From NCBI GenBank assembly GCA_961205875.1, contig OY540818.1, positions 19,876,761-19,940,760 of the forward strand: a DNA stretch of 64,000 nucleotides, in the 5' to 3' direction. The position numbers and the translations under genes were made by a program. A model generated the notes under the pieces. It saw only the letters and a list, made by a program, of their open reading frames with translations, was not told the origin of the DNA and searched no databases. Positions 14,501 to 29,500 of this stretch are shown here, piece by piece (within the stretch, counting starts at the first letter, position 1; each line of letters starts with the position of its first letter). The DNA comes from Sialis fuliginosa. Its lineage: Eukaryota; Arthropoda; Insecta; Megaloptera; Sialidae.

Positions 14501-17500
14501 AATTTTAAAAATCAGTATCTGCCATATACGAAATGCTGCTAAGACATGCATAATTTTGGTAGAAACGTCGGAGAGGATGAATCACTTATACATAAGTACA
14601 TACTACATACGTTTCGCTTGACTGGGCCAAACTAACGGACCTCCTGGTGGAATGCTGCAACCGTTATATCGCGAGATGTGTGTCCGGTACGTGATATGGA
14701 CCGCCGCCATCCCTGCCCCCCCCTACCCCTCCCATCAGTGTGTGCGTATGTGACGTAATCTTCGGCCGGCTTGTTAAAAGGAAAAGCGGATGAAATGGAA
14801 TTGATGATATTGTGAGATACGTTTCAGCAAGAACGTTTTTATTTTCATTATCGGTAAATTGTATTTCAAGATAAGGCTTTCGCGTTTTTTTTTTTTTTTG
14901 TTAATGTGTTCTTGAAGTATATCGTAATGATTTTTTAAAAGTGTGTGTTGACTTCTGGGTATAAGTTGTGCCGTTTTACACTTTTACAGACATTAAGAGT
15001 TTTTTGATTTTTTTTTGTTCAGATTTGACACGAAAACTACTGAACCGATTTTGATGGAATTTTCACTGTTCGAAAGCTTGAGACCTTAGAATTATTTTAT
15101 GATATATAATATTTGTTTTTAATATTCAGGCATGTATTTAAGGAAATTTTTAATTAGTGTATTGAAACAATTTGTTTAAAAAAATACATCACATAGAATC
15201 ATGTAATTTTGTGTTTGTTTATCTTACAATGATAACACGTTGTGATTGTGTCATCATTCGTATATGTATTTATGACATATAAAAAAACAACAGTTTTTTA
15301 CGTATTTATCATACGAAAAAATCTGAAAGCATCAAACGAAAAAAAAAGTACAGTTATTTATTTATTTAATGTTTTGCATCTATTAAAATTCTTTTTGGAA
15401 TTCTATTTTTAACTGGACTAGTTGTTAAACAGCTTTGAACTTTAAAAATGTAGTTCTGATGAATCACTAACAATGGCATATACAGGATGTCTCAAAAAAA
15501 TCTACTCACACTTCGAATGACGAGAAAAATATTATTTATTAGCACAAATTGAAATGAAATAGCTTCGAATACAGAAGACAAATGTAAAATTGAAGAATCG
15601 TGTTCGTAAATGTTCAACTAATGTTCCAAACTAGCCGCATTTAGAATAGATCTTGGCTTCTGAGTAAAAGCCGCGTCGGTTTTGTTGTTTGATCGACCAA
15701 CGTTGCGTCGCACATTACAATGGACATCTTATGACTCTATTGAAGTGAAATTTTCTCAATAACCCTGAAGATGTCCATTGTAATGTGCGATGGAACGTTG
15801 GCCGATTTAATCTTATATAAAAAGGCACCAGTTATGGCCGCTATGAGAGCAAGTTTTCGGTTTTTTTTATTATTAATGGGCTTGTTACTAATAAAACAAG
15901 TAACTCTTTATATAATCAACTTAATTTTTAAAATATTTATCGTCACGCTATCACCCAAAACAGCTGAGTAGTAAATATTTATAATTGGTGAAACTTGCAC
16001 TAAATTATTCTTTGAAATCTCAGAAATGCTATAGGGTACTTCTCATCACGCTATCGCCCAAAACAGCTGAGCAGTAAATATTTATATATTGTTTGACCTT
16101 GATCGAAGAAATCTCGAAAACTACTGGACCGATTTTGGTGAAACTTACACCAACTTGTTCTTTGAAATCTCAGGAATATTGTAGAATAATTATCATCACG
16201 CTATCACCCAAAACAGCTGAGCAGTAAATATTTATAATTGGTGAAATTTGCACTAAATTGTTCAGAAATGCTATAGGGTACTTATCGTCACGCTATCGCC
16301 CAAAACAGCTGAGCAGTGAATATTGATATATTGTTTATTTTCCCCAGGAGCGAGCCTGATGGCATCGGCGGCATCGGCGCGTAGTATCAGACACTTGCCT
16401 TGCATCTCGAGACGGACAGGCGTCAAGGGGACCTGCATGTTCGCGATAGACTGTCTGAAAGCGAACGGCACACATCTCGGCACGTGCATAGACCACTTCT
16501 ACTTCGGCTCGTGCTGCCGGATGCCGCCCCACACAGTGCCCGCCCTGCCAGGCATCGTCGACAACACGATAGAGGACAGCAGCGGTCTCTCGTCGCTAGG
16601 AGATGTGAGTATTTATAATCACAAAACTATTAAAGATTTACCCTATTTGGTAACATAGTATCACAGAAACTTTGGAATTGTCCTGAAATGTTTGTTATAT
16701 CATCTAGTTTTTTATGTGAAAGTTTTAAATAATTATAACGAATCATTTAAGTAGTAGATATACACTTTAATATAAATATTAAGATTTATTAATTTCTTTA
16801 CGTGTTATACTTTCTAATAAGCCTTCGATAGCTCAGTTGGTAGAGCGGTGGACTGTAGATGGTTTTAATTAAACAGAAATCCATAGGTCGCTGGTTCAAA
16901 TCCGGCTCGAAGGAGTATATTTTATTTTATGTTGCTAGGGACGGCAAATTTTGAATAAAATAATATTAAATTATTACAAAAAGGTCATCAAAAGTAGTAG
17001 AAGGTGCATAAATTCGGATTGGGAGCGGCAAATTTGAGGTAGCAATGAAAAAATAAAGGTCATAAAAATTAGTAGAAAGCTCAATTTTGTCGATTGGGTG
17101 CGACAAATTTGAGGTAACAGCGAAAAGAAAGGTTTTCAATTTTCATATTTATCATATAGTGCCATCTACCCCGGACGGCAGAAATCTACGGTACGCCACT
17201 GTCCACATGCATGTAAATGACCCCCCCCCCCACTCCAATTAAACTTTATATGTAGTTTCTAAACTTGTGAATTATTTACAACTGCATGGGCGTCTGGAGA
17301 ATCCAGTAAACTTTTAAATATTTAATATTCAAACGTCTAGCACCCTGCAAAAAAAAAGTTCTTCGGGGACTAGAATATCGATTTTATAAAGAGTCAATGG
17401 AGAAATACGCAATTTGGTCAGTTGGCATATATAAAAGGAGAAATATATTATAAAACGTGTTTTTTTTTACGCTTTTGCTTCCTCGCAAGATACGAGAAGC

Positions 17501-20500
17501 TATGTGATCGTTTCAGATTGAGACAAAAAAAATATTTTTTTTTTCAGCACCTATTTTGATAATAAAAACCAAAAAAGTCTAAAATTATTATTTTTTAATT
17601 CATACAGGTGTCCCTACCTTCACCAGGAAACGTCATATCCGTCCTGAACCCCTCCACAAGCATTCAAACATCAACGTCAACAAAAAAGCCCAGCAGCCCA
17701 AAACCCTCAACTACAACAAAGAAACAGCCGACTCCAACACGTGTACCAACCAAACCGAAATCAACAACAACAAAACCCCCAGACACCACCACGGAGAAGT
17801 TCGTGACGACTCAACGCGTCGACACGACAACAACCCGGAGAAGAATAACGCCTACCAGCTCTCCCGTTACAAAAAGGCCTGCGACCAGACCTGTTTCTCC
17901 GATCTCCAAACCGGCCCAAACTACATTGGGGGTGCCCATAATGACACGCCCAGTTCACAGAACGACGACCAGAAGGCCCACAACGACGCATATAGTCCCC
18001 ACAACCATCAAAAGGAATTATACTTACACTATAAGAATTCCAGATGCTACCACAATCAAATATGGACCGACTAAAATCAAACCGCCTGAAAATGAGGTTG
18101 TCAAGGTTAAAAAGAATGCAACCACTACCGAAAATCCGTATAAGTTATCTACATTCCATAGTATTGAAGCAACGACGAGACCTGCAACAAGGCCTACAGT
18201 TAGGCCTACGAGTAGATCTACATTAAGGCCTACACAAAAAGTTACACAGAAACCAGTCATACCAAAACCAACTCAAAAGCCTATAGTTTATAGGCCCAAT
18301 CAAAAACCGAATATTACAATCACGTCTTCGACTACAAGAGTTCCCCAGAAACCATTAATTACAACATTGAGGCCTAAACCTACCCTTACGACGAAAAAGC
18401 CTATAACGTCAAAACCGATTAAAAATGTAACTAGTACTTCTGTAAGGCCAACGACAACAAAAAGGCCTGTTTCTGTACAGAGCACGCCTACAAGGATAAG
18501 GCCCACAACACAGAAACCTACAACTACTACAGCCGTACCAACGACAATTGTTCCTATAAAATTAACCACAATTTCTTCAATAAGTCCTCCAGAATCGACT
18601 CGAGTAACTACAAATAAGCCTTTGATTGTAACGTTCAAGCCTGATTTGAGTACGGGAAGCACGAAGGTACCGATATCTATGACGACTTCCGGTACACCAG
18701 AACCGGTCGCTACCAATGAGGTGCTTCCGCCGGATGAGCTGAAGCCGCCCGGACTTGTCACGTGGACGAATCTAGTTGAAGAACCTACCACGGCAGCGCC
18801 CTCGAATGCTACTTTTAGCTCAGGTCAGTCGATATAACGTATTTTTTGTTTTTAAAAGTTGTGTAATAAAAATTAATACAAATTGAAATTTTTATGGTAA
18901 TATATGTACGTTTTAAAGTTCCCGAAATAAAATATGACCACTAACTCAATGATGTCTGTCTGTCTATTTAAATTCTATTGCGAAAATTATGAGACTAATT
19001 TTAAATTTAAGTCTGTAGGATCGCGCCAAGCTGAGATATGAATTATTCAACTTATTTGTTAATTTATCAATTTTAATTGATATTTTCGGTGATTTTTTAA
19101 CATTTTTTTAGGGGGAGAGAGGGCGGAAAAATAAATCTCGCCCAGGGCGCCAGACTTGCTAAGGCCGGCACTGATAATATATACCTATATATACTTAATT
19201 TGCAGTTAACGTTACTACAAAAGTTAATTTTCCGTAAATTCTGTCTTTAATAATACCACATTATATTGTATACAGAATATAGCGTTACAAAACATTGAGT
19301 ATTCCAAAAAAAACTCACATTATATCATTGAAAGTATCTCATTAAAATAACCGTTAACGTCCAGTTAATTCTTACTATACAGCGGTAATTTTTTAAGTAC
19401 TTATTTAAAATTGAAAAAAAAAATATAACTGATTTTTATGAAAGTATTTTTTTTTACCGGTTTACGATTTTTGTGTGTGTTAAATTTTAATTTAATCCCA
19501 TTTTTAACCGAGTTAAAAAAAGGAGGAGGTTCTCAGTTTGACAATATATATTTTATATGTATAACTAATATATATTGCTAATATTATTATATATTTTTTC
19601 TGAATCAGACCATGGAATTCCGAAATTAATTGTTATATATACTTTTTAATGTTTTTAGGGTGTTTTTTCAAAATCATTTTTTTTGTATATTAAGTTCTTA
19701 ATGACACTAATGTCCGGAATTATAAAGGAGCTAGCAAATTTTCTAGCTAGCAAGCACTCTCAAATGGGGTATCAAACTTATATGATATTTCTCTTTGAGT
19801 TTTTAGCAGATATTTGCAAGTATGAGTTTTATCGTTTTTAATTTTACTTCCTATGCATGAAATTATCTGTCAAATACTCCAATAAAACTGTCATATAAGT
19901 TTGATACCCCATTTGAAAGTGCTTGCTAGCTAGGAAATTTTGCTAGCTCCTTTATAATACCGGACATTATATATGTTTATTTAAAATAATTTTGCTTCAT
20001 TAAAATAATAATCATTATTTTCAAGAATGTGGTATCTTCAACCAAATAACGATTTCGATAAAACCTCGCAGATCAAATCTACTGATAATATCATTGAGTA
20101 TAAGTAGGTATATACTTGTTTACATTTGAATTACAAATCTGGTTATAATTTCTGCAACACATTGTTACGTAACCGACAGATGTATTGCGTGTGATAATGA
20201 CATTAAGAATAAATTGTTTCTCTACAATTAAAGGTTAACCAAGGTTATTTCCGATTAATTCATAAATAAATGTGCATGTCTATATTCGCGTGAGTAATGC
20301 AACTTAATGTACATAAGTCATTCGTTTTACTTAACGCTCAGTTTTGTGATTTTTATAATAACACCAATCTTGGCAAGGACTCCAATATTAAATGTACTGA
20401 ATTAGAAATATTTTTTGATATTTGATTACTACCGTTACTGAATATTATTGATCTATATACATTTAACTGTCTTACAGCGTGATTTGATCACATGAGGCCA

Positions 20501-23500
20501 ATAGGTGTCAAAATGGTGGACATTTAAACTAATTATTATATTATCATAGCAACTGCTTTACATTGTTTTAAATTTGATGATTCTTTCTTTTATAAGTTTT
20601 GTGTCGTAGTACTTATCATTAGCAAGTGTCCATTACTGGTTTTACTTTATCCATTACTGGAGAAAAAACATAAACAAAATAAAAGGCTATAAGTTAAAAA
20701 AACACATTATTAGTAACATGAGTTCATGAGAATTACAAAAAAATCCATAACAAACATCCAAACTTTTTGCAATATATTGAAAAATGTACAATCGCCTGCA
20801 GAACTCGTCTGGCACCCTAAAGGCTAGAATCGCTTACAACAGATTCCAAATTTAAAGACAAAAATCTTTTTCTATCAAGTCTAATATATTTAAATACTAA
20901 AATTCGGAATATCAAATATTTATTGCCACAAAATTTACGTATACAATTTTTTTCAATAGATTACATAATAATTTAATTGCACAAATATATATGAGTACCT
21001 ATGTATTATAAACGAAGAGTAGTTCTTTATCTAGCAAATGAATTTCTAAATATCTTTCTTTGTTTGATACATGGAGAAATGATTTAAATATTATAATTGC
21101 ACAAATGGGAGGAGCCTACTAAGTTTGTGATAAACGAAAATGAATACAAACTGCAAGACCATTAATGCAGGCGACTGTACATATGTATGTAATAATACGT
21201 AGGTGCATATTCAGATACGAGGAAGTGATCAGGTTTGTTGTGCATTGGCCGAGAGTGCATAGAGGTCAGTGGTCAACGTTGGCAAACTCGTTCTGCATCC
21301 AATAAACAAAAATAAAAATCAGGAGGAAATGGTTTCGGGTCCGATGACAGCAACACAAATAATAAAACTGCACAAGATAAAGTTAAAAAAAAAACGTGTT
21401 CGTTTTCAAGTTTTACAGTGGATCTTCTGTATGTTGAATCTTCGTATTGTAGGTGTTCGTATTATTACAAGTTTTATTTGCGAAATATCAGTATTGTTAA
21501 ATATAGGAGAGAAATGTTGTATAACAAATATAGTAATTTTAAATTGCGTTTATTTTGGGCGTAAATATAATAAAATTACTTTTAAATACTAGTAAAATCT
21601 ATGGGAAAAATCCTCCTCCACTTTCTCGGTTAAAATTTGCTAGCCTGCAAGCACTTTCAAATGAGGTATTCATTTTGTGATATTATCTATGGATTTGTTA
21701 TAGAATTTAGAGCAGTGACACTTCAACTTATTATACAGTTGGCGACTCTGATAATATATTAAATAACTTAATACACGTACGAAAAACTTGTCAAACACTT
21801 AATGAAACTTCAAGAGAACAGTCAAATAGGTTTGATACCCCATTTGAAAGTGCTTGTAAATTTTGTTAGCTCCTTTATAATACCGGATATTATCCTACTT
21901 CTACATACAACGCCAGTTTAGATTTTTTCCTATTAAAATGTCAATTTTCTCCACCCAAAAATCCCCCCTCCCTTCACCCCTGTTTTGATCCAAAAACTTG
22001 TTCAATCAATTTTTTAGGCCAAGTAAACGGGTTAAGTTAAAATTATTAAAACCCCTGTCGCTCTTGACCGCGCACATTGTGTGTAAGTGAAAGAGAGACA
22101 ACAACAGAGAACGACGAGACAGAGAGAGACTGTCTGTAACGGTTCTGCGACAGTACCGTATGTTAATGTTCGAATTTATAACGTCCGATTAGCGACATTT
22201 CACAGATCGAAGCGTGCACTGGACGCCAGTGCCAGCGGTCCTAAACGTTTTTGTAATTGTTATGCCGAGTTTACACCGAAAAAACAAAACAGCAACATCG
22301 TGTCTTTTTGACAAAAGTGCAATAAACCCTATGCATTTTTAAATACGATGTGTTTTCAAACACCGTGTTGCTATACATAATAAAATGTTTGGTACTTCTT
22401 TTTTGTATACGTTCGGCTTTTGCCATTAATTTTATATAGATGTTTAATCAGAGTTTATGCCAAAAACCGAACGTGAAGAATTGTACAATATTTTGTAAAA
22501 AACATATACAGTGTATTCCAAGTTGATTAAGATATAGGAAATTTAACATGAGGACAATTAGAAATGTTGTAGTAACCTTTGGTCAAATTTAACGATGTGT
22601 GATTGGTGCATTTTGAAATGCCGCCTCGAAACTAACTGATAAATTTTAAATTAATCAACAGTATTTTGTTTTCAACTTTAATTTCATTAATTTAAGCATC
22701 CTAGATAAAATTATAATAATATTTTTTGGCAGATATAAATTTGAAAACAAAATACTAATGACTATTTTATTAAATTTTGTGACGGCATTTCAAAATGCAC
22801 CAATCACACATCGTTAAATTTCACCAAAGGTTACTACAACAATTCTAATTGTCCCCATGTTAAATTTCCTATGTCTTAATCAACTTAAAGTACAAATAAA
22901 TAAAAATTCAATCAATTTTTAACTTGAATATTTTTCTCTAATTCGCACTGTTTCAAAATAATTTTAAAAAATTCAAAAATCGACGTCAGTAAACATCCGT
23001 ACCCGGTGAAAGATCGTTTTCAAAAATAGGACGTTTTCTTCCCAGACAAAAATTAATCTTAAATATAAAATATCACCCTTCTACGATTTGTCGTATTTGA
23101 GTTACAGCGCTTACAAACAGACAGACACATAGACATCATGTTGAAAATAGTTAGAATGGTTTCAGAGAAAGTCAAAATGGATAATAAAAAAAAATCGGCT
23201 TCACAATACATATGTATAAGAAAGTAAAAACGAATTGCAGAAGCTAGCCTGTATGAGTGTATACTGTATTACTATATATGTATAGTAATTTATAAACTAT
23301 GATATTTCATATAATCTTCATAAAAACTAATACTTTTAAATTAAATATTATCTTTTCAAATTCGAATAGGTTCAGAAATATAGATAGATTATTTTTCCCA
23401 GTTTTCGTACCATAATAAAAGCTGTGTTACAAAATTAAATGTCATAAATAACTCGTAAAACCTGGAGCACAAAGTTTTCTGCACGAAATTTTTAATATCC

Positions 23501-26500
23501 AACACAAAAAGTTAGTTCGGAGCTTATCAAAATGATTTATAACATTGTTTATTCAAAACCTAAACTTTTTACTTATTTCATATCCTAAAATAAATCTGAA
23601 ATCATTTTTCGTTTATTTGTTTAGGCTTTATTTTTATTAATCCTTACATATTATAAAACGCAACGTCTCTCTGTCCGTCTGTCCGTAAGTCTTACGTTTT
23701 TTTTTTCTTTGGCCAGATTTTAGTATATATTTTGTTACGTTAGGTAACATAAAGAATAAGCAGTGACGATAATAGTAAATCAAGTCGGAAAAATACGCTG
23801 TCTTAATCGTTAAATATTGAACAATATAATGTAATAAAAAATTGTATAGAGTAAAAAGATCTAAAATAAACTACGCGATACCATATAGGTACATTGAGTT
23901 TAGCGGGTACAGCTAGTTTCATTAAAAAAAAATATTTTTACAATGAAATTGCACAATTAAATAACTGTGTATTTATATTTATATAATAATGTTCTTATTC
24001 AGGTTAATATATACTGTTGTGGACACCACATGACTTTTTAAATACATTATTTATTATGCATTTACCTAATGTTTCGAAATTGGTTTGTTATATTTAAAAA
24101 ATGTATAGAACAAAAAATATAGATAATAATATTGTCTACAACTTCTATTAAAAAAAATCCAAAAATTGATAATTTAAATTTTATGTATAATACATTGTTT
24201 AAAGATAGACAGAGTTGGATCTTGGCTTCTGGGTGTAAGTCGCGTCGATTTGGTCGTGTTATCGGTTAACATTTCGTCACACATTGCAGTGGACATATTC
24301 AGGGCTCTTCTAAAAGTGCCCTGAATATTTACTCTTGAAAGTAACGAGTACGCCCCTTAAAAAAAAAATTTACACCGTCTTTGTATTTCCCAGATGCTCC
24401 AGTGACGCCATCTTCTGGAACAACAGAAGACAGTTGGGTGCTTTTGCCCAACGTGAACCCGAACTCAACGTCCTCTGACACGATGCTGTTTCCGACAGAG
24501 GGCCCCGGGTCTATGGCAGCCGCCAGCGGTGCCAGCACCACGTGGGTGCAGCCCGACTCGGAGACGGTGACCACCAGCAGACCGATCGTGTTGTTCCCCG
24601 GGAAGCAGAACTCGACCACGCAGATGCAGTCGACAGGTTTGAAAATGAGAAGTTTTTTAAATCAGTGTAAAGATATAATGTATATAGAATGTGGGGATTT
24701 TTTTTGGGAGCTTTGGTTCTTCGGTAAAAGCATTTTGCATGTTTCAAAAAAATATCTTATATCATAGACATAGAGAATGGATCAGGTATCTGACTCGAGA
24801 GCAGAGTCGTGTCAAAAGAAAGAGATAGAAACAGGTTTGAAAATGAGAAGTTTTTTAAATCAGTGTAAAGATATAATGTATATATATAGAATGTGGGGAT
24901 TTTTGGGAGCTTTGGTTCTTCGGTACAAGCATTTTGCATGTTTCAAAAATAATATCTCATATCATAGACATAGAGAAGGGATCAGGTATCTGAATCGAGA
25001 GCAGAGTCGTGTCAAAAGAAAGAGATAGAAACAGGTTTGAAATATACTTGTCCTTTTTTTAATTTCATTCTTGGCCCCGAACATTAAAAATATTCATAGA
25101 TACATATAAAGAGGTTAAGTTCTTCCTTTTTCGTAGTTTCGTAATGTAACCTAACATCAATAAAAATATATCTTGTATGTGCTGTTTGTAAAACTACACT
25201 GAATCTCTCTCTGATTTTTTGAACAGATGTTACACCATTGTGTTAATACAGAATGCACTGTCCATTCTCTATGTCTATGTCTTATATATATACATTTTCT
25301 ACTACTTGGTATTTTTGATTTAAAAAAAAGGTACTGACACCAGTCTTGGAACATTATTAAATGCACTAAATTAGAAATATTTGTTGATATTTGATTACAC
25401 TAACAGCTTAATTTGATGACAATCGGCCAATGGGTGTTAAAATGGTGCAAATTTAAACTAACTATGAGTATAATTTATTTATTAATTATTATATTATCGT
25501 AGCAACTGCTTTACATTGTTTCAAATTTTACGATTCTTTATTTTATATCTTTTGTGTCGTAGTACTTATCATTAACAATTGTCCATCACTGGATTTACCT
25601 TTGCCATTACTGGAGAAAAAACATAAACAAAATAAAAGGCTATAATTTAAAAAACAAACTATATTTGCGGACTTTGGTAATTAAATTGATTAAATAAAGA
25701 GTTACTTATTTTATTAGTAACATGAGTTCATGATAATTACAAAAAACAGGTGCTCTTTAAGCGGCCAAGACTGGTTCCAGTACCTTATAAAAAAATAATT
25801 TTATCTAATCTCTCCCATCGTTATCTTTCGTCACGCTAACCCCTACACCCCCACGAAATTCATAAGTATTCAATGGTCAACCTAATTATTTAAAAAAATA
25901 CTTCTAACATAACTTGTACATATATAATTTAAAACATTTTTAGGACGTCTGATCTCAAATGAAAATCACTATTTACGCAATACGGTATTTTTTGCATGAT
26001 ATTTACAAATATGAGGGCCTACAGCACTAGTTAAAAAACACCCGCAAGCTTTAGCATTATTGTTCAATTCGTATCAAATTAGCACAGCAAAAACTATAAC
26101 CAACATTGTTTTTTGCTATATGAAATGTACTAGTGTATAGTCTTTCTTTTATATCTTTGGTGTCGTAATACTTATCATTAGCAAGTGTCCATCACTGCGT
26201 ACTCATTATTGATTTTACTTTATCCATTACTGGAGAAAAAACATAAACAAAATTAAAGGCTATAATTTAAAAAACAAACTATATTTGCGGACTTTGGTAA
26301 TTAAATTGATTAAATAAAGAATGACTTGTTTTGTTGGTAACATGAGTTAATGAGAATTACTCATAGTTGCCATAACTGGTGCCAGTACCTTATATCATTT
26401 TAACATTTTTTTAATCTTGTTTATAAATAGATTGAGGACAATATTACCCCCACCATATCTCGCATCGAGTCGTTCGCCCAGAATTGACAATATATTAATA

Positions 26501-29500
26501 ATTATTACTAATGCATGGTATGAATAGCAATTAATTTTAACAACATAATTATTATACTTCAAATTAAACCTGTTATTGAGATTTTATTGAAAATTTATTA
26601 CTCCAGACGTATAATTTGGTATTTTTATAATAAATATATCAAACAGCAATTATAGGAGATGCTCTCTTATATCTCACCTGCCCTGACTGTCCCAAGGTGA
26701 CAAATCACCCTATCTAGAATTAATTTAACACAAATATAGTACTTTCAAAAAAATATATAACGAACACTGTAGCAAGAATAGTTAATGAAAATTTTTGAAA
26801 TAAATCGTAGTGAAAATTACAAGACAATTTCTTCTCGTCTACAAACAAAAAAAATAATTTCAATCTGTCCAATAATATTTTTTTAATTATGTTACAGACG
26901 GACGGACATACGAATAAAATAGCTTCAGTAATACTTTCCGTTTCCACCATATTTATTTATAATACATAAAAATTGTAATATTTAAATTAATTAAACCTTT
27001 GAAATATTATTATATAAAACCAAATGTTACAAAAAATATATTATAAAGCTTATAGTCTAAATATTTTAATTTAAATGTCATGCGAAAAAGATTTCAAACG
27101 TACATGTTTTTCTTCAAAGGTTAAAAAGTAATTTTTATACCAATTTGGCTGACTTATTTATAGCCGTTTGTAAAATTGGAAAATGTAGTAGGTACGTTGG
27201 TAATATCATTTCCGGTATTTTCAAGAAGGTTATTTTGTATTTCCGTTATTATTTGTCCATAATTGAAAAACGATCAAATTTGTGTTGAATTTTTAAAATT
27301 CCTACATTTCTTTTTTAATTAACTGACAGATTTGAATTTTCCTCGTAAGAAGTATAAAATTACAGGTCAACCGGAAGTTACGAAATACACACAATCTATA
27401 AAACGTCAGTCTGTCTGACAGTTCAGAATTCATGACATGAATTATTATAAGTCAGAAGCAAGAAATCACCACGAAAGTTTTAAATAAAACAGAATAAAAA
27501 AAAATCACCTCCCAAAAATTATTTCCGTAAAATTAAACGCCACTGTTTTTATATAAAGACAGCCGTAATATATCGATTTACGTTTACAGATTCGACCACT
27601 TCGAGTTCGCTAGACAACGTAACACCCCAGGAACCCCCAGCGGGGGCATTCCCTGAAGACAGCACGCTCCCCAGCAGCAGTTCTGGGTCTCTGAACACAA
27701 GCAGCCCCGCAGTGGACCTCATAGACGAGTTCTCCGCACAGGATGTTGTCAACATGTCTGACTACTCGCAAGGTAAAATAATATTAATATTAACTAGCAA
27801 TTACCTGTCTAAAATTTCACTCGCATTTTCGGTTATATATTAAAAAAAAATAATCGTCCAAAAAAAATCCTTCGTTCATCCGGAGGACAATTATGTATAG
27901 AATAAGTGAGAAAAATTTCAAACCGATCGGTACAGCCGTTCTCAAGTTACAGTGATCACCGACTTCTGGTTTCGAGAAAAACGCGTTTAAAGTTTTGAGT
28001 ACGATTTGCATTCAGATAAAAAATGTCTATGGACAGGACATTTGTCTGAAATTTTCAGAGAATACTTTTGAAATATTCTACTTTGAGAAAATGTAAAAAA
28101 AATGGATTTTTTCAAAATTCTAACTGGGTCTGCCAACTTAAAAGATTTTTTCTAATATTAATTCCATTAGAAAATGATATTATAATAATATGTAATATTA
28201 CATAATATTATATAAAAGTTAAGCAAAAATTAATTAATAAGTATTGATTATATTCTGGCTTGTTAGCTTGACATTCTCGACAAAAATACATGTAATTAAT
28301 GATTCGTTGATAATATATATTTTAGAGTGATTTTTAATTAAGTTTAATGTATTTTTTGTCCAATATTATATCTACCCATCTATTTTCATTAATTCTGATT
28401 TTAACAGGAAAAACTTTGCAAGCTGGAAAACAGTACATGGATTAATTAAATATTATTAATTTATCATTTCAGAAAAATATTATGACAGGTAGTTGTCAGG
28501 TTGGCAGTCTTGCGTAGATTCATTTCTTCATAATTTAATTATTTAGACATTTTTTCTCTGAACAAATACACATTTTTTTATTATTTTGATTACTTAATTT
28601 CAATGAAATTCGCATTTTGAAAGATTTATAGTTTTTGAGAACCTCTGATTCATATGATTACATTGCCGCATAAACACGCTATCTCGGTAGAAAGATAAGC
28701 AGTGAAAAAAATATTACCTAGATATTTATATAAGGTGCTAGCACCAGTCTTGGATATGACTCCAGTAATGGCTCTATTTTTAAATTAAATGTACTGAATT
28801 AGAAATATGTGTTGATATTTGATTACTACCATTTCTGAATATTAATCTATATACATTTAACTGTCTTACAGCGTGATTTGATCACATGAGGCCAATAGGT
28901 GTCAAAATGGTGGACATTTAAACTAATTATGAGTATAATTTATTTATTAATTATTATATTATCATAGCAACTGCTTTACATTGTTTCAAATTTGACGATT
29001 TTTTCTTTTTAAAAAGATAACCGATGATGTTTGTCTTTAAATTTGGAATCTGCTGTAAGCGATTCTAGCCTTTAGGGTGCCAGACGAGTTCTGCAGGCGA
29101 CTGTACATAATACAGTACCCTGACAAAATTACCAAGTATATATTATTATCAAATATGTATGGTCAGGTTTGTTTTTAAGTAGAAGGTCTCCGAGGTGATG
29201 TTACTCATTGTAAAATATACATGTCAGTCTAGCAGTAACAGTTAATTGCTGTATTGATGCATATGTTTATAGATGGGTTAGAATTTTCCGGATCATGCAA
29301 CGTTACCCATCAGCCATGGAATCTCTAGAGATAGCAATCACAGCTGTGGCTATGTAATCAGAAGCAGTCACAAGGTCGTGTCTATTCCTTCCTAGTCATT
29401 ATCATATGTACAGTTGTTGTGATATATTTTTGCCGACGTTTCGGTACGCTTCACACACAAAAAATGAATCATTTAAAAATGACAATCGAAAATATCTTGA

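Noticed and set aside
16822..16914. tRNA-derived SINE head rather than a tRNA gene
   Set aside because: Acceptor stem, anticodon loop, intron and terminator are all intact and no SINE body or A-rich tail follows.
18300..18791. 163-codon antisense frame over exon 3
   Set aside because: Mirror of the Thr/Pro-codon-rich stalk; composition artefact with no motif.
22087..22311. 74-codon frame as an intronic or alternative exon
   Set aside because: Part of the segment recurs inverted at 35625-35700 and there is no signal for splicing into the protease frame.
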